In this document: in pieces, positions 37,035 through 45,484 of the stretch
Layout: each line of letters opens with the position of its first letter
Position numbering within the stretch: position 1 is the stretch's first letter
NCBI RefSeq assembly: GCF_023195775.1
Contig: NZ_CP096205.1
Coordinates: 3,369,001 to 3,433,000 of the forward strand
Direction: 5' to 3'
Source of the DNA: Flavobacterium azooxidireducens
GTDB taxonomy: Bacteria; Bacteroidota; Bacteroidia; Flavobacteriales; Flavobacteriaceae
DNA length: 64,000 nucleotides
Translations under genes and position numbers: made by a program
Notes under the pieces: generated by a model
Seen by the model: the letters and a program-made list of their open reading frames with translations, nothing else
What the model was told of the DNA's origin: nothing
Database searches by the model: none

Positions 37035-37604
37035 TTATTTCACCTGATTAAGAAATTCAATCAATTTTAATTCTTTCCTTATTTGTTTGATTAAAAAATA
37101 GCCAAAGACAAAGAAAAATCCATAACCACTTACCAAACAATACATATAAAATCCGTTGCTGAAATTGGCTTTAAAAGTCGGCAAAAGCATTGTAAAACCA
37201 ATAAAATAGCTGATGTAGATGATTGGTGTTAGAATTAGATGAATCTTTTTTCGCCATTCATAAAATGATTTTACTTTTTGAGAATAGTCTACTAATGATA
37301 CATCCGGTTTTATGCTTTTTAATTTGGTAGAACTATTGATTTCCAAAATAATTCTAAAAATCAACATACCAATCATCACACTCAAACCAATTGTTAAAGA
37401 ATTAAATTGATGCGAATTAGTCCAAAAAAAGTAAAATAATAGAATTAAAACGGTCACAGAAATAATTCCGATTGTCCAATAATGATTATGTTTTAAGGTT
37501 TTGGTATGTTCATTCGCTTTAGCAATCAATGCGGAAGCAGTTGTACTTGGTTTTGAATCCGATTGCGAATTCCAAATTTCTTGTATGTTATTAAATTCTG
37601 TCAT
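37035..37604 (-). CDS. Four-TM membrane protein coupled to an ECF sigma factor (possible anti-sigma)
   Basis: 189 residues from the ATG at 37604, which overlaps the sigma stop as ATGA. A cytoplasmic N-terminus of about 42 residues (MTEFNNIQEIWNSQ...KANEHTKTLKH) is followed by four membrane segments (WTIGIISVTVLILLFYFF, LTIGLSVMIGMLIFRIIL, LILTPIIYISYFIGFTML, MYCLVSGYGFFFVFGYFL). The overlap and position are those of an anti-sigma factor, but I see no known anti-sigma domain. The anti-sigma role is inference. Confidence 0.7.
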   Translation of the reverse strand: MTEFNNIQEIWNSQSDSKPSTTASALIAKANEHTKTLKHNHYWTIGIISVTVLILLFYFFWTNSHQFNSLTIGLSVMIGMLIFRIILEINSSTKLKSIKPDVSLVDYSQKVKSFYEWRKKIHLILTPIIYISYFIGFTMLLPTFKANFSNGFYMYCLVSGYGFFFVFGYFLIKQIRKELKLIEFLNQVK

Positions 37605-38086
37605 TTTTGTACACATTGAGTTAAACTTTTTTTTATGCGATGAATTCGAACTCGAAGCGTTTCTTCGGTCAAACCAACAACTTGAGCAATTTCGCTGTAA
37701 TCCATTCCTTCTAAAGCCATTAGAATAATCATTTTTCCCATTTCTTCCAGTTTTTGAATACAAGCATACATTTTGCTCAATTTTTCTTCAATTTCAGGAG
37801 AATAATTTTCGGATTCAAGGTTTGGAAATTGTTCAGAACGAATTTCTTTTTTCGTTGATTTCTTTCGTAAATAAACCAAACAAGTGTTTACGGTAATTCT
37901 GAAAATCCACGTGCTAATACCGGATTCATTTCTAAAAGAATCTAAATTCTCCCAAACTTTAATGAAAACTTCTTGGGAAGCATCGGCTGCCAAATCAGCA
38001 TCGCCATTGAAATATCCTTTACATAATCGCAAAACCTTGGGATAATGTGTATTGAATAATTCGTTAAATTGGGCTTGCTTTTCCAA
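37601..38086 (-). CDS. ECF-type sigma factor with a TTG start
   Basis: 161 residues. Region 2 (FNELFNTHYPKVLRLCKGYF...DASQEVFIKVWENLDSF...ISTWIFRITVNTCLVYLRKK) and region 4 (MILMALEGMDYSEIAQVVGLTEETLRVRIHRIKKSL) are complete. The only start that keeps region 2 is TTG at 38086, one base after the hydrolase stop; an upstream in-frame stop excludes an earlier ATG. Translation is therefore probably coupled to the hydrolase gene and weak. Co-transcribed with the hydrolase, 4-TM and DUF4252 genes. Confidence 0.9.
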   Translation of the reverse strand: MEKQAQFNELFNTHYPKVLRLCKGYFNGDADLAADASQEVFIKVWENLDSFRNESGISTWIFRITVNTCLVYLRKKSTKKEIRSEQFPNLESENYSPEIEEKLSKMYACIQKLEEMGKMIILMALEGMDYSEIAQVVGLTEETLRVRIHRIKKSLTQCVQK

Positions 38087-38087
38087 G

Positions 38088-38924
38088 TTAGTTTAAATTT
38101 TCGATTAAATTTTTTCTAAACCATTCCGGTTGATCATACATTACAAAATGAGCAGCATTTTCGGCATAACTTATTTTAACTGAAGGTAATTTTTCGAATT
38201 GTGCTTGATAGGTTTTTTCAACCGTAGCTTTATCAGGAAATGTAGCAGCTAAGATAATCACAGGAACTTTTATTTTTGAAATTTCTTCTCTCAAATCTAA
38301 ATTCAACATATCAATATAACCATTGATGTAGGTTTTTCGATCGGCTTTATTCATCATTTCAATAATTACTTTTTGCTTTTCTTGATTTTTACACATAAAC
38401 TGAACTTGTTGTGCATTCATTCCTTTAAAAGCAGCATCATCCATTTGCAACATCATTTTGCTTTGCGGATTATCGTACGGAATTTTTTCTCCTTTGTAAT
38501 TCGGAATCATTAAGGCGGCAGAGCAGGGAAGAGCATCAACAGCAATCACTCTTTTAAATAAATCGGGTTCAGAAGATGCCAACCAATAACTTAAAGTTCC
38601 ACCTAAACTATGCCCAATTAAAGTTGGTTTATTGATTTTGTTTGATTTGGTATAAGTAATAACTTCTTCTTTGATAGTGGAAAACCAAGGCATTTCAATT
38701 GGAGTAACATCACCAAAACCGGCAAAAGTAAAAATGTGGCATTCGTTAGTTTTAGAAAGTTCGGAAACAGTGTCGTTCCAAAGTTCGCCCGTACATCCAA
38801 AGCCTGGAAAAAGAAAGACTGGTTCTCCTTTTCCTTTGATAGTAACGTCAAATGATTTTTGAGCGTACATTGAAGTTACTAATGAACTTACAAGTGATAA
38901 AATAAAAAATGTAACAGTTTTCAT
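38088..38924 (-). CDS. Exported alpha/beta hydrolase
   Basis: 278 residues with a signal peptide (1-21, ending SMYAQ). The alpha/beta hydrolase core shows PVFLFPGFGCTGELW, the nucleophile elbow IGHSLGGTLSYW and the catalytic histidine in ENAAHFVMYDQPEWF; an acid in the VIILAATFPDKATV region completes the triad. Substrate unknown. It is the first gene of an operon with an ECF sigma factor, so it may be a target or part of the signalling path of that sigma. Confidence 0.9.
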   Translation of the reverse strand: MKTVTFFILSLVSSLVTSMYAQKSFDVTIKGKGEPVFLFPGFGCTGELWNDTVSELSKTNECHIFTFAGFGDVTPIEMPWFSTIKEEVITYTKSNKINKPTLIGHSLGGTLSYWLASSEPDLFKRVIAVDALPCSAALMIPNYKGEKIPYDNPQSKMMLQMDDAAFKGMNAQQVQFMCKNQEKQKVIIEMMNKADRKTYINGYIDMLNLDLREEISKIKVPVIILAATFPDKATVEKTYQAQFEKLPSVKISYAENAAHFVMYDQPEWFRKNLIENLN

Positions 38925-38999
38925 AAGTTGTGATTTTTAAAAGTTTTCCTTTTGATTCATCACAATGAAAATTGTTACATATTTTTTTAAATAATTTTG

Positions 39000-39776
39000 T
39001 TATTGCCCGCTTTTCTTCCGCATTTTCATATTAATAAATTCCACAGCTAGTGAAAAAGCAATAGCAAAATAGAGATACCCTTTTGGAACTGCTCCAACGT
39101 GTTGACCTAACAAAGAAGCTTCGGATAAGTGCATGCTTTCTGTAATCAACATAAATCCGATTAAGATTAAGAACGCCAAACCAAGGATTTGAATGGATGG
39201 ATTTGCGTTAACGAAATTACCAACCGGAACCGCAAAAAGCATCATCACACCAACTGAAATAACAACAGCCGTTACCATGATATATAAAGCACCTTCCACA
39301 CCGTTGGTCATTCCAACAGCGGTTAAAATACTATCGACAGAAAAAATTAAGTCAATCAAAAGAATTTGAAAAATTACATTTCCAAACGATTTGGCAGCAG
39401 AAGTTTTTAATTCTTTTTCTTCAACTCCTTTATGATCTACTTTTTCGTGAATTTCTTTGGTACTTTTATAAATCAGAAACAGTCCGCCTAAAAATAACAC
39501 TACTGCTTGTCCGGTAAAACCTCCGCTAAACCAACCCCAATCGACAGAAAACCAAGGAGCTTTCATGGCAATTAAAATCGAAATACCAAAGAGCATCGCA
39601 ATTCGCATAAACATGGCTAAAAACAAACCTATTCTTGTGGCTTTTTTTCGTTTTTCTTCAGGCAGTTTTCCTGTTACAATCGAGATGAAAATAATGTTAT
39701 CGATTCCGAGAATAATCTCAAGGAATGTCAGTGTTAAAAGGGCAATCCACGCATCTGGATTAGCAAATACTTCCAT
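39000..39776 (-). CDS. TerC family integral membrane protein
   Basis: 258 residues with about seven membrane segments. TerC signatures: WIALLTLTFLEIILGIDNIIFISIV and LIDLIFSVDSILTAVGMTN, each with the conserved acidic residues in the membrane, and LGLAFLILIGFMLI. Family members (Alx, MeeF-type) export Mn2+ or confer tellurite resistance. Metal export is likely here; the ion is not defined by sequence. Confidence 0.94.
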   Translation of the reverse strand: MEVFANPDAWIALLTLTFLEIILGIDNIIFISIVTGKLPEEKRKKATRIGLFLAMFMRIAMLFGISILIAMKAPWFSVDWGWFSGGFTGQAVVLFLGGLFLIYKSTKEIHEKVDHKGVEEKELKTSAAKSFGNVIFQILLIDLIFSVDSILTAVGMTNGVEGALYIMVTAVVISVGVMMLFAVPVGNFVNANPSIQILGLAFLILIGFMLITESMHLSEASLLGQHVGAVPKGYLYFAIAFSLAVEFINMKMRKKSGQ

Positions 39777-39810
39777 ACAGTTTAGTTTGATTAATGATAC
39801 TTATACGCAA

Positions 39811-40179
39811 TTAATTCACTTTTGTTACAACACCTTTTTGTTTAGCCGATTCGCCTACAAAAGAATATTCAAATGTATAGTTTTTTTCGTTTGTTGTTAA
39901 AATTTTCATGTGTATTGCTTTTTTTTCTTTCATTCCTTTTGGATGAAGCTTCTGCAACACAAATTCGCAATCATTTAACCATCGAACGGAGGAAGAATCT
40001 GTTTTTCCTCGGAAGGTCTCTATTTGTAACGTATCATTTCGTTCAAAAATTGAAATTTCTTTTTTGCCATCAATTTCTTGTTCAAATTGAAATTTTCCGG
40101 TTTTGAAATCGGTGCAATTTCTTTCTTGTTGGTAACAGGAAATGAATAGTAAAGATAAGATTGGAAGTAATTTTTTCAT
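39811..40179 (-). CDS. Small lipoprotein, unknown function
   Basis: 122 residues with a lipoprotein signal and cysteine at C15 (LLFISC). The mature part is hydrophilic and beta-rich (FQFEQEIDGKKEISIFERNDTLQIETF, SSVRWLNDCEFVLQKLHPKG, NYTFEYSFVG). I do not recognise the family; the shape suggests a small beta-sheet lipoprotein. Its start region is embedded in a 14-bp tandem duplication. Confidence 0.75.
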   Translation of the reverse strand: MKKLLPILSLLFISCYQQERNCTDFKTGKFQFEQEIDGKKEISIFERNDTLQIETFRGKTDSSSVRWLNDCEFVLQKLHPKGMKEKKAIHMKILTTNEKNYTFEYSFVGESAKQKGVVTKVN

Positions 40180-40198
40180 TGTAATTTTTTCATTGTAA
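40171..40198. repeat. 14-bp perfect tandem duplication at a gene junction
   Basis: TTTTTTCATTGTAA occurs at 40171-40184 and again at 40185-40198. The first copy carries the start codon of the lipoprotein gene, and the second covers the last codons of the upstream DUF1572 gene. Confidence 0.9.
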
Positions 40199-40765
40199 TT
40201 TTTTTAATTCATCATCCGTAAAATTCTTAATGCTTTTTTCTTTAGAAAATTTATCTGCATTATAATTCTTCGATTTATTTTTAGGAATGGATAAACTTTG
40301 CCATTCGGTTTTTTTCAACATTTTGGCATAAAAAACGATTTGCCCAATATGGTAAGGATAATGAGCCAATTGACGATTTATGGCTTCTATAACGGTATGA
40401 CCTTCGTTTCGAATATAGATGATTTCGTCTAGTTGTTCCGGTTGTAAACCATTTAACGCATCAAATAAACATTGCCAACCTTTTTCCCAATGAGCTATAA
40501 GTTCAGGTTTGGTTGTGAGAATTTCTTCAAATTCAGCATCACGATTTCGCGATTCTTTTTCTCCGTCGGTGGTTAGAAAATCGGTCCATCGCGAAAGCAT
40601 ATTTCCCACCATATGATTCACAATAATTGCAATAGAATTTGTGTCTTCATTCACAGAAATAAAAAGTTGCTCAGGTTCAAGTTGTTCCATTGCTTTTTCT
40701 CCCAACGTTTTATAGTAGAGAAATTGTTTTTTGACACTTTCGAGGTAATTAGTTTTCGTTTCCAT
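40190..40765 (-). CDS. DUF1572 / DinB-like protein
   Basis: 191 residues from the ATG at 40765. Four-helix DinB-like fold with the expected metal-binding histidines: NSIAIIVNHMVGNMLSRW, and ...INRQLAHYPYHIGQIVFYAKML. DUF1572 members are commonly linked to bacillithiol-type transferase folds, but no activity is assigned to this one. The C-terminus is lysine-rich. It overlaps the upstream DUF6095 gene by 17 bases, so the two are co-transcribed. Confidence 0.87.
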   Translation of the reverse strand: METKTNYLESVKKQFLYYKTLGEKAMEQLEPEQLFISVNEDTNSIAIIVNHMVGNMLSRWTDFLTTDGEKESRNRDAEFEEILTTKPELIAHWEKGWQCLFDALNGLQPEQLDEIIYIRNEGHTVIEAINRQLAHYPYHIGQIVFYAKMLKKTEWQSLSIPKNKSKNYNADKFSKEKSIKNFTDDELKKLQ

Positions 40766-40976
40766 CAAATAAACTTTTCATCATAATTTTTATTCCTTTG
40801 AACATCAACGATACGGCGGTAATACAAATAAAAATTCCGATTCCTAATACAACATAATGCCAGTTGGTATGCTTATTCATAAAGGCGTTATGAATGAGGA
40901 TTGGTCCCAAAAACATTAATGGAATGGAACCGACGGCATATTTTATTCCTTTAAAGAGAAGTTCTTTGTTGTCCAT
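40749..40976 (-). CDS. Small two-TM protein (DUF6095-like)
   Basis: 75 residues, two membrane segments (YAVGSIPLMFLGPILIHNAF and WHYVVLGIGIFICITAVSLMF) with the short N-K-H-T-N-W turn between. It matches the small flavobacterial DUF6095 family in layout. Function unknown. Overlaps the DUF1572 gene downstream. Confidence 0.82.
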   Translation of the reverse strand: MDNKELLFKGIKYAVGSIPLMFLGPILIHNAFMNKHTNWHYVVLGIGIFICITAVSLMFKGIKIMMKSLFDGNEN

Positions 40977-40982
40977 AAATTT

Positions 40983-41708
40983 TTATTTAATTATTGTTGG
41001 AGGTGGAGGAGGAGGTGGTAGTGGAAAAAAATCTAAAACTAAATGGCAGTCAAAACCATTTTTTAGTTCAAACAATTCTTTTTCATTTAACTCGCATAAA
41101 TTTTTACTATATCGCTTATTTGCTAATTCGTCATATATTTTGACAAACCCTTCTTGTGTTTTTAAAAGAACTTTTTCAATAGAATCTTTTGGTGTTAATA
41201 GTCTCCAATTAACAAAGAAGGATTGATTATGTAAATTTTGATACGGAGAATAATGTTTTTCATATCCAGAGTAATCATTTATAAACTGTTTTAAAATTTT
41301 ATTAGGAATAGAATCTATTGTAGTCATATCTTCATCTAATAATAATTGCCCTTTATGATTTAAAAGTATTGAAAATCTGTTGCGATTACTCATCAGAAGA
41401 TTTAAATCACATTCTTTGAAAACAGAAACATTCACAACTTCTTTATTACTTAATATCAATCCAAAATTGATATTTTTATCACAAATATCAGAATCATAAA
41501 AAAAATGCTCTACATCTTTTGCTAAACTATCTTTCAGTTGATTTAGTTTAAGATTAAATTTTAGTAAGCTATCAGTGGAAATTATAAAAAGTTCATTTTT
41601 GCAAAATCTTGATGGTTTTTCATAAGAAAATAAAACAAACAAGAATGTAATTGCAACAATGGCAATTCCAAAATAAATAAAATTATTTTTACTTTCTCTG
41701 CGTTTCAT
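40983..41708 (-). CDS. Membrane-anchored protein with C-terminal polyproline tail, unknown
   Basis: 241 residues. One N-terminal membrane anchor (NFIYFGIAIVAITFLFVLF), then a soluble region that I do not recognise, ending in eight consecutive prolines interrupted by none (PLPPPPPPPTIIK). Polyproline tails of this sort are also seen on some flavobacterial ExbD-like proteins, but the ExbD core motif is not evident. Six bases upstream of the DUF6095 gene, so likely in the same transcript. Confidence 0.7.
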   Translation of the reverse strand: MKRRESKNNFIYFGIAIVAITFLFVLFSYEKPSRFCKNELFIISTDSLLKFNLKLNQLKDSLAKDVEHFFYDSDICDKNINFGLILSNKEVVNVSVFKECDLNLLMSNRNRFSILLNHKGQLLLDEDMTTIDSIPNKILKQFINDYSGYEKHYSPYQNLHNQSFFVNWRLLTPKDSIEKVLLKTQEGFVKIYDELANKRYSKNLCELNEKELFELKNGFDCHLVLDFFPLPPPPPPPTIIK

Positions 41709-41754
41709 TTTCTTAAAATCTTACTGAATCCCAATAGCTATCTGGAGTGACTGT

Positions 41755-42570
41755 TTACTGCGACAGATAACTCTCCACTGCTTTCCGCACACTTCCAAAC
41801 TTCTCCAACAAAATTCCAGCTTCTTCATAACTCACCGGAATTTCGCTCATAATCATTCGAATGCCACGGTCAACCAATTTGTTGTTGCTCAATTGCATAT
41901 CTACCATTTTGTTACCTTTCACTTTTCCAAGCTGAATCATCGTAGCGGTAGAAATCATATTCAAAACCAACTTTTGAGCGGTTCCGGCTTTCATTCGTGA
42001 ACTTCCGGTTACGAATTCGGGACCAACTACCACTTCAATCGGAAATTGTGAAACTTGTGAGAGCGGACTACCTTCGTTGCAAGTAATACAACCCGTTGGA
42101 ATGTTATTTTGATTGCATTTTTCCAAACCACCAATCACATAAGGCGTAGTTCCCGAAGCAGCTATTCCAATGACGAAATCATTTTGACTGATGTTGAATT
42201 CCGATAAATCTTTCCAAGCTTGTTCAGTATCATCTTCGGCAAATTCTACCGCTTTGCGAATGGCTTTGTCGCCACCGGCAATAATTCCCACCACCAAATC
42301 AAATGGAACTCCGAAGGTTGGCGGACATTCCGAAGCATCCACAACACCTAATCTTCCTGATGTTCCTGCTCCGATATAAAAAAGACGTCCGCCATTTTTT
42401 AATTGGCTAACCACTTTTTGAACGGATTTTTCAATTTGTGGCAACGCTTTTTCAACCGCTAATGGAACGGTTTTATCTTCGTTATTGATGTTTTGTAGTA
42501 ATTCGGAAACCGACATCTTTTCCAGATGTTCGTAGTTAGAGGATTGTTCGGTAGTTTTGGTAAAAGACAT
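41755..42570 (-). CDS. murQ: N-acetylmuramic acid 6-phosphate etherase
   Basis: 271 residues from the ATG at 42570 (MSFTKTTEQSSNYEHLEKMSV). SIS-domain sugar-phosphate motifs: FYIGAGTSGRLGVVDASECPPTFG and IAASGTTPYVIGG; the EFVTGSSRMKAGTAQKL signature is intact. MurQ cleaves the lactyl ether of MurNAc-6-P to give GlcNAc-6-P, recycling peptidoglycan. No MurK or AnmK kinase is adjacent. Confidence 0.97.
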   Translation of the reverse strand: MSFTKTTEQSSNYEHLEKMSVSELLQNINNEDKTVPLAVEKALPQIEKSVQKVVSQLKNGGRLFYIGAGTSGRLGVVDASECPPTFGVPFDLVVGIIAGGDKAIRKAVEFAEDDTEQAWKDLSEFNISQNDFVIGIAASGTTPYVIGGLEKCNQNNIPTGCITCNEGSPLSQVSQFPIEVVVGPEFVTGSSRMKAGTAQKLVLNMISTATMIQLGKVKGNKMVDMQLSNNKLVDRGIRMIMSEIPVSYEEAGILLEKFGSVRKAVESYLSQ

Positions 42571-42608
42571 ACTTTTAATTTTCACTCAAAGATAAGTCAA
42601 ATTAAGAT

Positions 42609-42741
42609 TCTCGCAAAGTCGCAAAGACGCAAAAAAAGTTGCTGAGTTGCTGAGAAGCTGAGAATCTGAGTTTTTTTGATGATAATGATGAAATATAACG
42701 TCATCCCAAATCAGAAAACTGACAACCGACAACAGAAAACC
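42609..42741. repeat. Intergenic gap with three different short repeat words
   Basis: Between murQ and the ZIP gene lie GCAAAGTCGCAAAGACGCAA (about 42613-42632), a GTTGCTGAG-type repeat (42638-42670) and an ACAACCGACAACAGAAAAC word (about 42722-42740). Related words occur at 62409-62438 and 54990-55031. No gene in the gap. Confidence 0.6.
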
Positions 42742-43476
42742 TTAATGCGAATGCCCCATTTCCATCACATAAGCCAATAAAAATCCCAATACAATCATTG
42801 TTATTTTCGCTAAATTGAATTTGTGACCTTCATTACTTTCAAAAATAATAGTAGAAGAAATATGAAATAAAATACCAACTACAATGGCTGAAATTTCTTT
42901 GGAATAATGTTGTGCAAAATGCAATTGTTCCGCTAATAACGTCCCGATTGGCGTCATCAAAGCAAACGAAAACATAAAAGCAAAAACCATCATTTTATTC
43001 ATCTTTGCATTCACAAAAAACAGCGTTAGAATAATCGCAATAGGGAAGTGGTGCACCGCAATTCCGTAAGCCAAATTGGTATTTTCGTGAATCGGAAATC
43101 CTTCTAACAACGCGTGAATACACAAACTGATAAACAATAACCACGGAATTTGATGTACTTCATTGTTTTCATCGGTATGCACGTGAACGTGACCGTGTTC
43201 GGCACCTTTCGAGAAAAATTCGAGGATAATTTGGAACAAAATTCCAATCATAATAAAAACCCCAACCGGTAGTGTGTGATGTTCGTGTTCGCCTTCGTGA
43301 ACATGGTGATGACCTTCGTGAAATAATTCAGGAAGCAAATGCAAAACCGTTAGTGAAAGTAAAAAAGCTCCACTAAAAGCCAGTAATAATTTAATGTTTT
43401 TTTTCTTTTGAGGTTTTAAAAATAAAGCAATTAAAAAACCTAAAATTACGGCTGCAAAAGTGATGATGTATTGCAT
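42742..43476 (-). CDS. ZIP family metal transporter
   Basis: 244 residues with eight predicted membrane segments. Two histidine-rich loops (HEGHHHVHEGEHEHH and HGHVHVHTD) bind metal. Conserved ZIP residues are present in HALLEGFPIHENTNLAYGIAVHHFPIAI. ZIP proteins import Zn2+ or related ions into the cytoplasm. It overlaps the methyltransferase by one base (TAATG). Confidence 0.93.
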   Translation of the reverse strand: MQYIITFAAVILGFLIALFLKPQKKKNIKLLLAFSGAFLLSLTVLHLLPELFHEGHHHVHEGEHEHHTLPVGVFIMIGILFQIILEFFSKGAEHGHVHVHTDENNEVHQIPWLLFISLCIHALLEGFPIHENTNLAYGIAVHHFPIAIILTLFFVNAKMNKMMVFAFMFSFALMTPIGTLLAEQLHFAQHYSKEISAIVVGILFHISSTIIFESNEGHKFNLAKITMIVLGFLLAYVMEMGHSH

Positions 43477-44240
43477 TATTTGAATATCAAAATTAAACGT
43501 TCAGATTGTGATTTGTAGAATTTTCGGAGTTTATAATCCCCAAAAACATCCAATAAATAAATTCCGGCTTCTTCCATCATCTTTTCAAAATCAGTTAATC
43601 GGAGAGCTTGTACTTTTTCGGTAAAATGAAACGCCTTTCCTTTATCAGAAAACGAAATTTCTTTATAAATATGATTGTCTTTTTCATATCGTTTAATATG
43701 AAAATCAATTCCATCCACTGTTTTTGTTTCAGCAGGATTTAAATTCTCCAAAACAAAATCCACATTCATAAAATCAATGACTGCAAATCCGTATTCTGTT
43801 AAGCTTTCGCGAATGGCCTTTAGCGTTGTTAAATTATCTGCATCATCTTCAAAATAACCAAAACTGGTGAATAAATTGAAAATGGCATCAAACTTTTCTT
43901 CAAATGAAATTCTCATGTCATGAACCACAAAATGCAGTTTTTCATTCGATGATTTTGAAGCTGCATTTATGCTGTTTTCAGATAAATCGGCTCCTGTTAC
44001 ATCATAACCCAATTGATTCAAGTAGATAGAATGACGACCTTTTCCACAAGCTAAATCTAAAATCTTGGCTTCTTCGGGTAAATTCAAATATTCGGTTAAA
44101 TTATCCATAAACGCCTGTGCTTCTTCATAATCTCTGTCTTTGTAAAGAATATGATAATACGGAGTGTCAAACCAAGAGGCGTACCAGTTTTCTGTGGCGA
44201 GTTGCGAGTTGCGGGTTGAAGGAATTTTAGATTCTGACAT
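43476..44240 (-). CDS. Class I SAM-dependent methyltransferase with repeat-derived N-terminus
   Basis: 254 residues from the ATG at 44240. The SAM-binding motif is ILDLACGKGRHSIYL, followed by YDVTGADLS, with later motifs FDAIFNLFTSFGYF and FAVIDFMNVDF. It resembles the UbiE/SmtA-like methyltransferases of unknown substrate. The first 17 residues (MSESKIPSTRNSQLATE) include a stretch encoded by a GCGAGTTGCGAGTTGCGGGTTG-like repeat and are probably not part of the fold; the real core starts at WYASWFDTPYYH. Translationally coupled to the ZIP gene. Confidence 0.9.
   Translation of the reverse strand: MSESKIPSTRNSQLATENWYASWFDTPYYHILYKDRDYEEAQAFMDNLTEYLNLPEEAKILDLACGKGRHSIYLNQLGYDVTGADLSENSINAASKSSNEKLHFVVHDMRISFEEKFDAIFNLFTSFGYFEDDADNLTTLKAIRESLTEYGFAVIDFMNVDFVLENLNPAETKTVDGIDFHIKRYEKDNHIYKEISFSDKGKAFHFTEKVQALRLTDFEKMMEEAGIYLLDVFGDYKLRKFYKSQSERLILIFK
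44196..44218 (-). repeat. GAGTTGC repeat word in the methyltransferase N-terminus
   Basis: GAGTTGC GAGTTGC GGGTTG, three near-identical 7-base units, encode residues about 8-15 (STRNSQLA) of the methyltransferase in frame. Confidence 0.75.
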
Positions 44241-44311
44241 TAATTGGATAGATGCTTTAAGAACGTGCAAATTTAGTGTATTTTTGCCAAGTTTTACAGA
44301 TTTAAACAGTT

Positions 44312-45481
44312 ATGGAGAAGAATTTTAAGATGGTAGCCAAAACCTTTTTTGGTTTTGAAGATATTTTAGCCAAAGAAGTTCAGCAATTAGGCGGACAAGA
44401 TGTGCAAACCGGGACACGAGTTGTCACTTTTTCCGGCGACAAAGGTTTTATGTACAAAGCCAATTTATCGTTGCGAACAGCTCTTAAAATTTTGAAGCCA
44501 ATTAAATGGTTTAAAGTGTTTAATGATAAGAGTTTATATGATGGTATTTACAGCATAGATTGGAGTCAGTTTATGAATGAAAAGCAGACTTTTGTGGTTG
44601 ATGTCACATTGTATTCTGAAGCGTTTAACAATTCACAATTTGTAGCTTTAAAAACGAAAGATGCGATTGTGGATCAATTTCGTGAAAAAACCGGTGTTCG
44701 TCCGAGTATTGATAAAGATTTTCCCGATTTGCGAATTCATATTCACTTAGATCGTGATCAATGTACGGTTTCATTGGATACTTCCGGTGAATCATTACAC
44801 CAAAGAGGTTATCGTTCGGCTACGAATATTGCTCCAATAAATGAAGTTTTAGCAGCCGGAATGTTGATTCTTTCCGGGTGGGATGGAACTTCTCATTTTC
44901 TCGATCCAATGTGCGGAAGCGGAACTATTTTAGCAGAAGCAGCAATGATTGCTTGCAACATTCCTGCAAACATCAATCGAAAAGAATTCGCTTTTGAAAA
45001 ATGGAATGATTGGGATAATGATTTATTCGACCAAATTATCGATAGTTTGATGAAGAAAACACGTGAATTTCATTATACGATTAAAGGTTTTGATAAGGCT
45101 CCAAGTGCCGTTCGAAAAGCACAAGACAATATTCAAAATGCCAATTTGGATGATTATGTTACGATAGAACAGAAAGACTTTTTTGAAACAGAAAAACAGA
45201 CGGAAGGTCCGCTTCATATGGTTTTCAATCCGCCGTATGGTGAACGTTTAGATATTGATATGGAACGATTTTATAGAGAAATCGGCGACACGTTCAAACA
45301 AAGTTATCCCAACACGCAAGCTTGGTTTATCACGGCCAATTTAGAAGCGTTGAAGTTTGTGGGATTAAAACCTTCCCGAAAAATCAAATTATTCAATGGA
45401 AAATTAGAAGCAAGATTGTTGAAATATGATATTTATGAAGGAAGTAAACGAGCGAAGTTTCAGAATAGGGAAGAGGATTAA
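44312..45481 (+). CDS. THUMP-domain 23S rRNA (guanine-N2) methyltransferase, RlmL N-domain type
   Basis: 389 residues: N-terminal THUMP domain (about 1-165, ending SLDTSGESLHQRGYR) and a Rossmann methyltransferase with MCGSGTILAEAAMIACN and the base-methylation motif FNPPYGERL. The order matches the first half of E. coli RlmKL (RlmL), which makes m2G2445 in 23S rRNA; the C-terminal RlmK half is absent, as is usual outside gammaproteobacteria. Confidence 0.92.
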   Translation: MEKNFKMVAKTFFGFEDILAKEVQQLGGQDVQTGTRVVTFSGDKGFMYKANLSLRTALKILKPIKWFKVFNDKSLYDGIYSIDWSQFMNEKQTFVVDVTLYSEAFNNSQFVALKTKDAIVDQFREKTGVRPSIDKDFPDLRIHIHLDRDQCTVSLDTSGESLHQRGYRSATNIAPINEVLAAGMLILSGWDGTSHFLDPMCGSGTILAEAAMIACNIPANINRKEFAFEKWNDWDNDLFDQIIDSLMKKTREFHYTIKGFDKAPSAVRKAQDNIQNANLDDYVTIEQKDFFETEKQTEGPLHMVFNPPYGERLDIDMERFYREIGDTFKQSYPNTQAWFITANLEALKFVGLKPSRKIKLFNGKLEARLLKYDIYEGSKRAKFQNREED

Positions 45482-45484
45482 TTG

